DNA of 64,000 bases from Chondrilla cf. caribensis (Eukaryota > Porifera > Demospongiae > Chondrillida > Chondrillidae): positions 1,504,540-1,568,539 of the forward strand of contig OZ026568.1 of assembly GCA_964020155.1 (NCBI GenBank). The letters are read 5' to 3'. The first letter of the stretch is position 1. Every line of letters starts with the position of its first letter. Positions 39,512 through 49,900 of this stretch are shown here, piece after piece. Under the pieces are notes generated by a model. It made no database searches and was not told the DNA's origin. It saw only the letters and a program-made list of their open reading frames with translations. The position numbers and the translations under genes were made by a program.

Positions 39512-41315
39512 TATGGCAATGTAGTATGTACAGTACATGTATTGTTTGTTAAAGTCTGAGGAGTGTCTGGTCCCTGTTTCATTTGAACAGATCTAGGACC
39601 AGTAGCTGTTGTCAACACACCACAATCTGTGGCCAGTACAAGTGTGGTGGTTTCGTGGTCAACAGCAGACAATCCCGTCATTGGTACAGTCACAGGATAT
39701 CAACTGATCGTAGTGATTCTAGGAGCCACTGACAATACTACCCACTCCGTTGTCACTGTTGATGGAGCATCTACCGCGACTGCCACCTTGACTTCTTTAG
39801 GTATGTATGTTACAGAAAATTACATTAGTCTTACTTTGTCTATAGTGTGTTGATTCTGTGTTTATTTACACGTACCCATTTATTAACCAAGTGTTTGTAA
39901 TTGATTGCATAACTTGCAATAATTTTTGAATGTTTCCAGTACTTAGTGTAGGTAGCTCTCCTATGAAGGTTTGCAACTACGTTACATTGATATTTCTGAC
40001 TAAGTAGCTTTGCACTCCAATTGTGAGTATTATTTAAACTCCACGTGTACTATAAATTTGCAAATGGCCATGTGAGGCTTCATGTGTTTTACGTATTTTA
40101 AAATTTAATTTAATATGTATGTAGTACCTACATACGTACGTGCTTATTTCAAGTGTGAACGAGGTAAATAATTCTGTTGTATTCATGACTTCCATTTTGT
40201 TAGTACAAGGTTGTCCATGTTCTTAATCTCATTTATAATAATGTATGTGCTATTATTATCTTGTAATTGTTAGTTCCTGGTATACCATACTTTGTGGAGG
40301 TACGTGTGGTCACCAGTATGAGTGAACTGGGACCTCCCAGTGCATCCAGTGCATTCTTTTCACAGGAAACAGGTCAGGAGTTATCTGTACTCAGCCTAGT
40401 CCACTGTCACTCCATTATCACATTATTCTGCCACACAGATGCTGACCCAGATGTACAGGTGTCCAATTTGAATTACGATATGGACAACAATAGGTTGTCA
40501 TGGACACCCATCCCTCTATTTGAAGCCCGCCACTTCTTCAACTACTCCATCACTGCTACCTCTAGCAGCAGCCATACTCAGAAGAGACAGAATTCCTCTA
40601 CAGTGATTGTACCATACTCAAATTGTGGTGATGTTTGCTCTGTTCAACTGACTTTGTCTCCCAACACCAACTATTTAGTGACAGTGGCAATCACCAGGAG
40701 CACAAATATTGGAATCCCTGGTAATGACGATCTCCTATTATATCGCATTGTTTATGCTTCAGTTAATATTATTGTTATTGTTATGCTTCTTTTATAGTTG
40801 CTGTAATAACGAACTTTGGACCTACAACTCCAGATAGTAATGTTAGTATGTGGCATATATTGCACTAATGAAGGCAATCCACTATAATATTTGATGCATA
40901 ATAAAGTACACACATGTATCGTATACAATTTGTGGAAGCCCTTGTGCACACATCACTAGATGTATGTGCCGCATATGCATGTACACTCAACACATTCAAA
41001 CAAGACTATTTAACCTAATCAAAAATCCACACATCCTATACAATGATCATACATAAAATTGTGCTATTTCCACAGACTGTGTGCTCATGTGTGCCAATTG
41101 GTGTCATCAGTGGAATAGTGACTGGAGTTGTAGTGGCTGTACTCACTGGTTCTGTGATGGCCATTTTGATGTATGTCATAGTCAAGCGTGTTAGGACTTC
41201 TACTACTAAGACTCAGGGGGAAGTGGTCTATGAAGACCCAACATACACCAGAGGAGAAGTAGAGAATATTGAGTTGTCATCAAATCCTGCTTATGAATCT
41301 ATGGATATCAAGTGA
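26328..41315 (+). CDS. Unit 3: intact Ig/FN3 type I receptor gene with eight FN3 domains
   Basis: Exons: 26328-26391, 30960-30986, 32757-33023, 34081-34431, 35314-35601, 35986-36243, 36515-36805, 37457-37714, 37930-38211, 38721-38984, 39591-39800, 40274-40372, 40439-40720, 40798-40841 and 41076-41315. They sum to 3225 nt, 1074 residues, with no stop. Order: signal peptide, two Ig, eight FN3 (one split over two exons), membrane helix, tail. The FN3-2/FN3-3 exon pair is present twice, giving two FN3 more than units 2 and 4. Intron 1 carries an antisense pogo-like transposon. This is the most complete member of the array. Function unknown; surface recognition or adhesion is inferred from domains. 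Confidence 0.87.
26562..26960 (+). repeat. Left terminal inverted repeat of the pogo-like element
   Basis: Starts gagtgcggcatgatgattcg. Contains four exact attcggac motifs and one variant (aatcggac). Confidence 0.9.
27325..29547 (-). CDS. Pogo-like transposase, intact, with coiled coil and zinc module
   Basis: 740 residues. An N-terminal psq-type helix-turn-helix (about residues 35-70: IERAIEAVEEKK, RRAAEEYGVPKSTLSDHWKG) binds DNA. A CENP-B-like second part precedes a DDE_1 catalytic core with the acidic residues in NCDETG, LLLDGHSSH and QPLDNG (35 residues between the last two aspartates). The C-terminus adds a long charged coiled coil (about 610-690) and a Cys/His cluster resembling a PHD or similar zinc module (CSHKSAHTWLQCSKCNGWHH, then CFVCAACKQ). 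The uninterrupted frame and near-identical TIRs suggest recent activity. Confidence 0.95.
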   Translation of the reverse strand: MKKRVVTSQAGAPGGGTLVSLPERPSKYRDYKYDKIERAIEAVEEKKMSIRRAAEEYGVPKSTLSDHWKGKYTECTKSARRLLSDNEEERLAAFLIGCGTVGYAKSRKEVLTIVQQILFSRGSNQQVTKGWWDSFKTRQPQLTLRNSEALSYARAAANDPTTIAQYFDLLEHTMEVHGLTHRASQIFNCDETGLPLSHKPPKVVAAVGQKHPYAITSNDKAQITVLACGSASGYCIPPMVVFDRKTLRQDMTVGEVPGTFYGLSENGWMDTELFQEWFKNHFLVHAPPVRPLLLLLDGHSSHYQPELLRIAAAENVVLFCLPPHTTHILQPLDNGVFGSLKRCWSEECHRYCSRNPGRVVNRYNFSEIFHSTWMKSMRMENVVSSFRKVGVFPPNREVVLSQIADTSPTSEPRQQLFVPFATPSTTPRHPANTGAPSRLVSLDTLEQLPTPVLPRHHLQIVQYPPEPTNRQLPAQHTKVLMPRPSQETPLHFTSAEVRKYRTRREEGYDVPDRRYEQWLCAQETEWPVHIEDPALLEVPQCTIRATLTMPGRDPSRCGKKVDQPSTLEKILHIPTPPARKTTTYTKGARVLTSEDCMMEMKEKELKRLQKEAERLERVEKRKKKAEERLQQQEEKRRRREELEQQREQKQKQKAEERQKKKEEMEKKRAQTKQNTNQNVAASQQSPPTAGTECERKKCSHKSAHTWLQCSKCNGWHHCICAGVSHSRAKSMCFVCAACKQ
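29548..30082. other. Non-coding 5' flank of the transposase gene
   Basis: AT-rich sequence between the transposase start and the right TIR. It probably contains the transposase promoter, but I can name no motif. Confidence 0.5.
30083..30481 (-). repeat. Right terminal inverted repeat of the pogo-like element
   Basis: Inverted copy of 26562-26960 with only a few substitutions, ending gccgcactc before the TA duplication. Confidence 0.9.
30587..30643. repeat. Perfect 28-bp palindrome with 1-nt loop
   Basis: Left arm ggggtaaggcgagcatcgaa plus cgtacaca, loop a, then the exact reverse complement. Unit 2 has only one arm at the homologous position (about 12830-12855). Confidence 0.92.
30960..30986 (+). 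CDS. Unit 3 exon 2: signal-peptide micro-exon
   Basis: 27 nt, phase 1-1, between ctctgtag and gtgagc. Encodes LSVLGQQE. Confidence 0.82.
30987..32756 (+). other. Unit 3 intron 2
   Basis: About 1.8 kb, collinear with unit 2 intron 2. Holds the conserved open block at about 31450-31790; nothing else recognised. Confidence 0.55.
32757..33023 (+). CDS. Unit 3 exon 3: Ig domain 1
   Basis: 267 nt, phase 1-1, acceptor ctgtag, donor g|gtgagg. Ig core cysteines in LVCRVVGV and GGTFTCSV; W in YSWAC. An extra cysteine pair (WACNGRTCEG) may form a second disulfide. Confidence 0.88.
33024..34080 (+). other. Unit 3 intron 3
   Basis: About 1 kb, collinear with unit 2 and unit 4. No mobile element seen. 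Confidence 0.55.
34081..34431 (+). CDS. Unit 3 exon 4: Ig domain 2
   Basis: 351 nt, phase 1-1, acceptor ttgcag. Ig core: SSAVVACRST, MWSYPNGTAV, FTNGDYTCTGTF. A second in-frame acceptor (atgtag) lies 15 nt inside and would remove VHSHV. Confidence 0.85.
34432..35313 (+). other. Unit 3 intron 4
   Basis: About 880 bp. Collinear with unit 2 intron 4 but without its two MITEs, so it serves as an empty-site control. Confidence 0.6.
35314..35601 (+). CDS. Unit 3 exon 5: FN3-1 domain
   Basis: 288 nt, phase 1-1. SIVVMWSGAGSPVNGYYISW and VTYDITVWSTDG, as in units 2 and 4. Confidence 0.88.
35986..36243 (+). CDS. Unit 3 exon 6: FN3-2 domain, copy a
   Basis: 258 nt, phase 1-1. LDWLPPAQPNG, TYTVQYQTSG, VTVRVQAVNSAG. 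Confidence 0.88.
36515..36805 (+). CDS. Unit 3 exon 7: FN3-3 domain, type 3a
   Basis: 291 nt, phase 1-1, acceptor ttctctag. Starts VPVLPQPVSPM. Ends ITTMTT, unlike the ITTLLA end of 3b. VSWSAPTGVDCPTIDDYVV core. Confidence 0.87.
37135..37340 (-). mobile_element. Degenerate copy of the shared MITE core
   Basis: The minus strand shows the landmark gaaaagatggccgattcc (ATG at 37280-37278) and, at the other end, cgagtaattcgagtg, both seen in the elements at 5741, 18691, 44856 and 48021. No clear termini. Lies between the duplicated FN3 pairs. Confidence 0.55.
37457..37714 (+). CDS. Unit 3 exon 8: FN3-2 domain, copy b
   Basis: 258 nt, phase 1-1. Almost identical to exon 6 and to the unit 1, 2 and 4 exons, including ~90 bp of upstream intron. 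Confidence 0.88.
37930..38211 (+). CDS. Unit 3 exon 9: FN3-3 domain, type 3b
   Basis: 282 nt, phase 1-1, acceptor gtcttag. Starts DPRPVSPM and ends ITTLLA. VSWSAPNGMTCPPIDDYIV core. Confidence 0.87.
38721..38984 (+). CDS. Unit 3 exon 10: FN3-4 domain
   Basis: 264 nt, phase 1-1. VQLTWSPVTPGSVHSYRLTI and YTVTIAAVDTMNREG. Confidence 0.87.
39439..39504 (+). repeat. (TG)n microsatellite
   Basis: Pure TG tract in the intron before FN3-5, as in units 1 and 2. Confidence 0.95.
39591..39800 (+). CDS. Unit 3 exon 11: FN3-5 first half
   Basis: 210 nt, phase 1-1. SVVVSWSTADNPVIGTVTGY. Confidence 0.84.
39801..40273 (+). other. Unit 3 intron inside FN3-5
   Basis: About 470 bp, nearly identical to the unit 2 intron; no feature seen. 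Confidence 0.6.
40274..40372 (+). CDS. Unit 3 exon 12: FN3-5 second half
   Basis: 99 nt, phase 1-1. VPGIPYFVEVRVVTSMSELG. Confidence 0.83.
40439..40720 (+). CDS. Unit 3 exon 13: FN3-6 domain
   Basis: 282 nt, phase 1-1. Same core as unit 2; TNIGIPG instead of TNVGIPG at the end. Confidence 0.86.
40798..40841 (+). CDS. Unit 3 exon 14: juxtamembrane mini-exon
   Basis: 44 nt with tandem donor gttagtatgt. The second donor would lead into a 39-residue cysteine-rich frame ending at 41194. Confidence 0.75.
41076..41315 (+). CDS. Unit 3 exon 15: membrane helix and tail
   Basis: 80 codons including stop; the helix starts at 41100. Tail: VVYEDPTY and NPAYESMD (NPxY overlapping YxxM). Confidence 0.88.
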   Translation, partial: TVCSCVPIGVISGIVTGVVVAVLTGSVMAILMYVIVKRVRTSTTKTQGEVVYEDPTYTRGEVENIELSSNPAYESMDIK

Positions 41316-41346
41316 TTTTTATTATTTGACATTTATTATTAGCTGG

Positions 41347-41352
41347 AATAAA
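41347..41352 (+). promoter_or_regulatory. Polyadenylation signal, unit 3
   Basis: AATAAA 32 bp after the stop codon. Confidence 0.65.
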
Positions 41353-41767
41353 TTAATTTTGAAGTTTTGAGTCTTGAAAAATTTGGTTGTAGTAATTTTG
41401 CTTCTTATTTCTTTAGCTACTTTGTTATAGTAATTCAGATTCTGTATATTTCATTTTACATGGTTTGTATGAATAATATTATTCCGCATTGACATATATC
41501 TTAGAATAGTAGTGAAATATATTCATTAGGATCATTACCGTTGTGTGAATAAAAGTAATACATGTACAATAATATCATAGAGTGCGATAGCACTCTGTAG
41601 GGATGACACGAAAACAAAATGGTGGCCCTATACCTTCCATACATTACAGTTTTGCAAAATGTTTATAATTACACATACATGCTACCATAATATTATACAT
41701 AATATTATATTGCACATACTTGATCATAGTACACTATCTCCACTCCACACTATATAGCACTATATAT

Positions 41768-41985
41768 ATGGCATCATCACTGCAATAGTGACTAACATCA
41801 TAGTAGCTGTATTCACATGTTCTTTGATGTCCATTTGATGTTTTCTACAACAAGTCATGTAATTGATCCCAAATCTGCTAATACCAAGGGTGCAAGTGAG
41901 TGGTCTATGAAGAGCCAACAACATATGCCAGGACAGATGTACTGAATGTAGCTGTCTGGATTCAGGTTCAGCTTATGGAGCTCAT
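41768..41985 (+). pseudogene. Decayed tail exon after unit 3
   Basis: Same degenerate relic as after units 2 and 4 (gcatcatcactgcaatagtg ... gtggtctatgaagagccaac). Confidence 0.7.
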
Positions 41986-42041
41986 ATACAAAGGGGAAGG
42001 TTTGCTTCTTCGGTTGTTCTTCTTTGTTCAATGTAACAGTT

Positions 42042-42109
42042 AGGAAGTGTCTACTGAAACTTGCATTGACTATAGTTTTATTTGCAGTGGTATTCTCCCA
42101 TGCACACTG
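42042..42109 (+). pseudogene. Dead copy of exon 1 upstream of unit 4
   Basis: Signal-peptide exon homologue in which the ATG is AGG and a 4-nt insertion (tctcccatgcacactg) shifts the frame before the donor. Its micro-exon partner at 42801-42827 is intact. Confidence 0.8.
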
Positions 42110-42800
42110 GTGAGTCCATTGCGTCTATTCTGTCCCAATTAAAACAGTTCATTTAGAGTGAACACTCCTTCAAAGGTTCAGTAATACAATCATTCTAATT
42201 TGTGAGTATTATAAATAGCTCCATTATCTGAAGATACTATATACTGTCTATTCTGATTGTTTTTATGCACGTATTATGCTGTAATGGTGTGACTGTGGAA
42301 CTTCCTAACCAAGAAGTGATGAAATTTGTCGCAATCTTGTGTTTGCGTGTACTTGTCTACAATAGGTGTGTCATATAACTTGATATAACCTACACAGCTT
42401 GTATACCTTACCTCTGTTCAAAATGTATTAATTTTACCAATTGAACGATAAATTTGGGTGACTTGGCACTACTGGCGCTGAGCTACTGATCCAAGAATTC
42501 ATGACAACGTTATCTCCATAGATTGCATGATTGGTCAATATATATATATATGTATATTCAAGACATTGACTACTCTAGCTAACAATATACATGTCTAAAG
42601 GTGTCTTTCCCAATAATCCATGCAGCATTCCAATAATTGCTCCCATCTATATAAGGTCCTTTGGCTATTTATTTTATGTCCTGACTGTGGATTTTAGTTT
42701 CATATTTATTGTCAGCCCTTAACACAGCACTTGTTCATTGTGTTGAGTGTGTCACACTGGTAGTTATCCCATATTCATTAAGCTCTCACTGTCTCTGTAG

Positions 42801-42827
42801 GTCTCTCAGTACTGGGTCAGCAGGAAG
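42801..42827 (+). pseudogene. Orphan signal-peptide micro-exon
   Basis: Intact 27-nt exon with good splice sites, but its upstream exon 1 (42042) is dead, so it has no functional partner unless spliced from further upstream. Confidence 0.65.
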
Positions 42828-43867
42828 GTGAGCTGAGCTGAATGGAATTGTGTTGAAAACAGAGCGGAATGTGTCTATTGCATGTTATTTGTAGTGAGAC
42901 AACATTGTAGTAGTGAATTATGAGGGTAGTCCAATACAATAAATTGAAGTATCAATCTATTATACCTGAATAATAGTCATCAAGTCATGATGAATTCATG
43001 AGGAAAGTATCCATTGTTGTGTACCCTTTTTGTTCCATAGCAATGTATATGCCATGCAGGCATATTATGGATGACATGGCGTATTGTGAGATGTCTGAGT
43101 AATTAAATTGGAGTTAACGACCTTGACCACTCAGTATGTACTCACTCAATTACTACTCTCATCATATTACTCTTTCAATTATTATAATTATATTAATTTC
43201 AGTAACTCTCAATCTCAATAAATTTATTTCTATGTACTATATTTGGTCAATAGCTTTGTTCTGTATATTGTATCTGTATCCAGTATACTACTGTACTCTG
43301 TAACAATGCAGTCAACCTACAGGTGTGAAATATTTTGGTTTACACAAAGCTATGAAAATATATATTCTCACAGTGCCATATTGCTTCAATTTCAATGTTA
43401 TCTGACTGACTATCCCTTTTAATATACGTAGATTAGCTCAAGACTTGTGTGTCATTTATATTATAATATTCTTGTATACAATGAAATTTCAATGTTATCA
43501 TCATTTGTGCATGTGTTTTGAGAAAGGTTTCCTCAAACAGGCACTCGATTTACAAAAACGTTCAAACAGCTGCTGCAGTAAACATCTTCAACAGTTTGAC
43601 ATACAGACTTGAGAGAATACAAGTCATGCAATTTAGTAACAACATTCATGTTTCTGACATTGGTTGTGAGAAATATGAATCTTTTTTCTCATGTTTTACA
43701 CAAACAGTACACACATTCAACCTTCTGAGAATGTGTTTCAACGTTACTACTGTTAGCATGGTTATATACACGCAGGATACGTCTCACGACTATGAATATA
43801 ATTAAAACCTCACCCAAAGAGGAAGGCTTGCTTCGGTGGTGGTTCTTCTTCGTTCGATGTTACAGTG
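42828..43867 (+). other. Region between the two leader modules of unit 4
   Basis: About 1 kb homologous to 59197-60176. Contains the conserved partly open block (43518-43750, KNVQTAAAVNIFNSLTYRLE) of unknown meaning. Confidence 0.5.
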
Positions 43868-43931
43868 ATGAAGCGTCTACTGAAACTTGAATTGACTCTA
43901 GCTTTATTTGTGGTGGTATTCACCCTCACTG
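43868..43931 (+). CDS. Unit 4 exon 1: signal peptide
   Basis: 64 nt, ATG at 43868. MKRLLKLELTLALFVVVF, donor g|gtgagt. Confidence 0.87.
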
Positions 43932-46900
43932 GTGAGTCAATTGCGTCTATTCTGTCTCAAAACAGTGCATTTAGTGTGAACACTCCTTTAAAGGTTCAGT
44001 GATACAATCGTTTCGATTTGCCAGTATTGAACAGATTCGTTATCAGGAGATACAGTCATATTGTGTTCCTACTGTGTATTCGGATTGTTTTAAATTTATG
44101 CACGTATATTACTATAATACTGTATATAAATAGCGTGTGGAACCAAGAAGTTACGAGATTTGCCGCGTTCTCGTGATTTGTGTGTACTTGTCTACGTTCA
44201 GTGTGTCGCATATAGGCCTATAACCTACACAGCTCGCTTTACCTCAGTTGAAAATGTATTAATTTTTCCAATCAAACGATAAATTTGGGTGACTTGGCAC
44301 TACTGGTACTGAGCTACCGAACCAAGCGCATGACAACGTTATCTCCTTGGATTGTATGGTTGCATCTTCAAGGAAGTGACTACAGTAACATTAGCTAACA
44401 ACAAACATGTCTAAAGGTGCCCGTTCCTATAATCCAGCATACCAATTGCTCCCATCTATCCTTAGGCTATTTATTTTACGTATTGGCTGTGGATTTTATA
44501 GTTCATATTCATCAACAGCCCTCAACATTGAATTTGTTTATTGTGTTGTGTCTGTCACATTGGTGGTTATCCCATATTCCTTGAACTCTCACTGTCTCTG
44601 TAGGTCTGCCAGTACTGGGTCAGCAGGAAGGTGAGCTGAGCTGAATGGAATTGTGGTGAAAACAAAACAGAATATGTTGTTTTCAGTGTTATTTGTAGTT
44701 AGACAACATCAAACAACTAATTAATATTGTAGCTGTGAACTATGAGGGTAGTCCGATCCAATAAATTGTAGTATCAAGCTATTATTAGTGAATTGGAAGT
44801 CATCAAGTCATGTCGAATTCATGAGGAAAGTATCCATTGTTGTGTACCCCTTTTTTAGGGGCTGCCGCAGGCAGCCCCTATATTGTTTTCATTTCGACTT
44901 CCGGTATGTAACGCTCGTCCGATATATAGATATACAGTGGCGGCCAAAAGTTACGGGACGATTTCAATATGGCGGCCGTCAGCTATTTTCAGTATACTTG
45001 CAATTTTCTCGATATTTCGTCGAATTCGGAAAAGGAGAGTCAAAATAAATCATAAGAATACTTTTAAAATGTCCAAGAACATGGCAATAGTACTTGCAAA
45101 TCTTCGTGACTTGCATTTACTCCAACAACGGTTCTAATCTGCGTAACATTCGATAATCGTCCCGTAACTTTTGACCGCCACTGTACATATATATATATAA
45201 TATGTGTTCCTACGCGTAACCGCAACAATGAATTTATATTAGAATTTATATTGCGCGAAATAAAGATGGCCGATTTCGAACGCTGACAATTTGAATTTGG
45301 GCTATTTGGAATTCGTGCGCTGAAGCTTCGCCAAACGTGATAACTTCAGCGAAGGTTCTTCTGAACCTAAGAAATACGCGCAAGTAATTCGAGTGCGGGG
45401 GGCGGCAGCCCCACGAGTTTTTGAACACGAATTACTTGTTGTTCTATAGCAATGTATGTATGTATCATGCATCCTTAAAAGTAATAAACTACAATCACTC
45501 ATACACTAGACTGTACTAGTGGATACTCATGGAGACATAGATAAGATCAAACAATGGTGTACAGACAGGTTCATGCAATCACACTTGTACCTCCTAGAGG
45601 TCATTATGCTAAGCTAAAGTTACTACACTCCTCTCCCCTTAAGAGGGAACCAGTCCATGTTCATTGTATCAAACTGGGGTCTTCGGATGGGGGTGGGTGG
45701 GGGGTGGGTTGATCGGCGTAAGGCTTGCTCGGGGGCGTTGGCTGGAGTAGGATCTGGTTGACTTGATATGGTGGTTGGTGTCGGGAGAGGCAAGTCCTCA
45801 ATCGGAGCAGCAACACAGGGAACGGTTCGAGCTCTGACATGATCAACATGCCAACGAACAATCCTCTTGTTATTTAACTGCACAGTGGGGGGCATGGGTC
45901 CTCGAAGTCCTGGGATGACTCCAGCTATCCATTGTGATCCACTGTTGAAGTTGCGAACAAATACAATGGCAAACTGACGTGGTTGGCTAGAACGATCATG
46001 GTTCCTTTTCTGGTGGTATTGAGCTCTACCCACGTGGGCAGCAAGACTAGGGTGAAGTAAGTCCAAATGAGTCTTTATCCTTCTGCTCATAAGTAATTGA
46101 GTGGGAGATGTTCCAATAGTGGAGTGTGGTGTGCCCCGGTAGTGAAATAAGAAACGGGAGAGTTGTTTTTGGAGGTCATCCAAGTTGTCTTTCTTCATTG
46201 CTGACTTGAATGTCTGTACATATCTGCTAAACCATTGGATGCAGGGTGGTACGGTGCAGAGGTAACGTGCCTAATCCCATTGTTTCGCAGGAAGTCTCTG
46301 AACTCCCTGCTGGTGAATGCTGTACCATTGTCCGATGCCACGGTCTCCAGGATGCCATGAGTTGCAAACATGGCTCTCAGGTTCACAATGGTGTTGCTTG
46401 AGGTTGCAGAGGGTACCATCTCTATCTCTAGCCACTTGGAGTGTGCGTCTACAACAATCAGAAACATCTTCCCTTGGAATGATCCGGCATAATTGATATG
46501 ACGGCTAGTCCAAGGTTGAATTGGCCATTCCCATGGGTGTAATGCGGCTGTGGCTGGTGATTTCTGGTGTAATTACATTGTTCACAGGCTTGCACTTGTT
46601 TTTCAATCTCTACGTCAATGGCTGGCCACCACACTATTCCCCTGGCTATCCCCTTCATCCTTGAGATTCCTGAGTGACCCTCATGGAGTTTATCCAATAT
46701 CTGGTGGCGAGCTGTCTTTGGTGCAACCACCCTGTTTCCCCACAATGTACATCCGTCCTGTAGTGAGAGTTCCTCTCTCCTCTGATGATAGGGTTGGAAA
46801 TCCTCGTCCACACTCTGCATGGACCATCCCGATAGTAACATCTCAGCCACCTTGGCCAGGACCAGGTCACGTGCTGTCCACAGTTTGATTTGCTTGACAG

Positions 46901-49900
46901 TGACAGGTGATGACCGTAGATTTTGCAACAGTAGTATTGTCTCCCCGGGTAGTGGGACGTCTCTAGGTACACTGGGTAGTGGTAGTCTACTCAGGAGGTC
47001 TGCGTTCCCATGTTGGGCTCCTGGTTTGTACGACATGGTGTACTTGTAAGCACTCAATGTCAGAGCCCATCTTTGAAGGTGAGCGGATGCCATTGCTGGA
47101 ATGGGTCTGTCTTCAGCAAAAATGTGTTGAAGCGGTTTGTGATCCGAGTAGATGACAAATGAGCATACTGATAGATATTGGTGGAACAGCTTCACCCCAA
47201 ACACAATAGCGAGACCTTCTTTGTCTAACTGAGAATACTTCTTTTCAGCAGGGGTGAGCGAGCAGCTGGCGAAAGCAATCGGTTTCATCTGTCCTTCTTG
47301 CAGGCAATGAGATAGCACAGCTTCTACGCCATAAGGTCATAGTGTGTTAGCACTTGGGCCAATGTGAGGGCTGTCTTTGCTTGCTGAAAGGCTGTGGCTT
47401 GGGCCTTTCCCCATGTCCGACTCTTGATCTTCTGCAGCAAATGGTAGAGTGGGGCTAACATGCTGGACAAATGTGGGAGGAACCTACTGTAATAGTTGAG
47501 GAGTCCAAGGAATGACCTCAATTGTGGTGTTGGGGCATCTCGTATGGCTTTGATCTTCTCTGACGTTGGGTGGAGTCCTTCAGCAGAAATGGTGTGTCCC
47601 AGGTATTCTACTGAGGGCAACATGAAGGCACATTTGCTCTTCTTTGATCGAATGCCTGCCTTTTCCAGGCGACTTAACACTTCTTCCAACTTCTGAGTTC
47701 AAATTTAATTATTCAACTACAACTGCACTGTAGTAGTTACAGGTATAACTCACTAAATCATGCACACACACTGAAAGATATAAGACAACAGCTACAATAA
47801 ATAGACAAAGGTGATCTAATACAGAATGTTCTAGTCCAGGACCTTAATAAACTACAACCACTCATACACTAGACTGTACTAATGGATACTCATGGATACA
47901 TAGATAAGATCAAACAATGGTGTAACACATAGTACAGACAGGTTCATGCAATCACACTTGTGCCTCCTGGAAGTCATAATGCTAAAGCTAAAGTTACTAC
48001 AGTATGTATGTACATACACACAGGCAGCCCCTATATTGTTTTCATTTCGACTTCCGGTATGTAACGCTCGACCGATATACAGTGGAACCTCTCTATAAAG
48101 GACACGTTGGGACCATAATTTTAGTCCTTATTACAGAGGTTTCCTCAATTTAGAGGCTATTTTATACACTTCAGTACTACACTGGGACACAGAATGGTGT
48201 CCTTATTATAGAGGTTTCCACATTTCAGAGGTTTGTAATAGAGAGGTTCCACTGTATAGATAGATATATATATATATATATAATATGTGTTCCTACGCGT
48301 AACAGCAACAATGAATTTATATTATAATTTATATTGCATAAAATAAAGATGGCCGATTTCGAACGCAGACAATTTGAATTTGGGCTAGAATTCGTGCACT
48401 GAAGCTTCGACGAACGTAATAACTTCAGCGAAAGTTCTTCTGAACCTAAGAAATACGCGCAAGTAATTCGAGTGAGGGGGGCGGCAGCCCCACGAGTTTT
48501 TGAACTCGAATTACTTGTTTCCTAGAGGTGGACACTTGCATTGAAATGCGTATGAGGTACATGCGTACAGTGACTGTTGCTAATTTTCTCAACTACATAA
48601 AAATATTATAAGTGTGCATATTGCATGAGTCATGCCAGCACATGTATTTATGTGCAGCTAGGATCCCAAACCTGAGTCAAAGTGGTAATTTCTGATATCG
48701 TGTTTCTGTGTGTGTTTCATGATATTTATCTTAATATTTTGTGAATGTTTTGTTTGGATGTTTCTGCTATAATTTCAGATCATCAAACATACATGTATAT
48801 GTACAATACAAGTGTATTCCTTCATGTACAGACATTGAATCTGTATATAATATTCTGTATGTGCATATGTATTAAATTTTTAACTGCTTTTCTTCATCTT
48901 TTGCACTCTCTGCAGTTGTCATTGACTCTTACCCTCCTGTCACTGCTGTTGAGCAAGGAAAGAGCATTGTACTGGTGTGCAGAGTAGTGGGTGTACTGCC
49001 ATCAGTGACACTTTCCTACAGTTGGACCTGTAAAGGAGAGGCTTGTGAGGGTACTGAAGTGGTGTCTGGTAATAGATTGAGGATTGGTGCCATCAGTAAT
49101 GGTCTTCATGGTGGGACGTTCACATGTCGTGTGACTGGAAGTGGAGTGTCAGTCAGTGGAACATTTATTCTTACTGTGACTGGTGAGGATAAGTACTCAG
49201 TCTACCTTCAGGATATGTCACATGTGTGTTACTGTCATGTTTGCACCATTATGGTATTGGCTGTAAGTAGCTTGTCAGTCAGCCATCTATCATATTGGTA
49301 TTGACTGTATAACATTGAAAGATTGAATTTGTTGCCGTATGCGCGGATATTTTTGCAGTTTTCGCGCTATGCCTGGTCATCCGGGGAGTTTACTGGGAGC
49401 CTTAATAGTAGCCCTCTGGGCTAGTGGCCCTCCCCAGTCTAAATAAGTATACCTAACCTAACCTAATCCGTGATAGTTTAATCCGCGAATTATTATGGTA
49501 CTGGCGATTACGTAGTATAATGAAACAGTCGTCTATTTTTGACGTACAGTGCACGTTGCAAACATGACTACACTAAAACAAAGGAAGATTTGTGTTACAG
49601 TAGTTTAAATAACTTATTTATTATTGGCTGAAAAAAAGCATTGACCCAAGATTCACGTATTTTTCTTCATCCTGATTTTCGATAAGATGTCGACAGCTAC
49701 AGCATAGGGATCTTCTCTATTAACGATTTCCTAGCGCAATGAAGTACCTCTCCTTCAAGAGGCGTACACGATACATATTAAACATGAAACCACGGATGAA
49801 GCTCTCCAACTCGAACATTTTAAACTGAAAAATAATGAATTTGATTTGGCCCACAACCGCGAAAATAAAATCCGCGAAAATCCTCAAAGTTATGCAACCG

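Larger units (their letters stand above)
45475..48001 (-). mobile_element. Truncated Gypsy-like LTR element
   Basis: Minus-strand order: LTR (47729-48001), part of reverse transcriptase, RNase H, integrase, polypurine tract (45628-45650), truncated second LTR (45475-45627). Gag, protease and the first part of reverse transcriptase are missing. The coding part is split into four frames, so it is dead. Confidence 0.88.

Noticed and set aside
44856..45441. Helitron interpretation of element X (terminal hairpin followed by CTAA on the minus strand)
   Set aside because: Insertion is not between A and T and the other end lacks TC, so the Helitron signature fails.
45623..47689. A functional retrovirus-like polyprotein
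   Set aside because: Split into four frames, missing gag, protease and most of reverse transcriptase; only a dead Gypsy-like remnant.
49373..49467. tRNA-derived SINE nested in the unit 4 MITE
   Set aside because: A box A-like stretch is visible but no box B, so the class cannot be supported.
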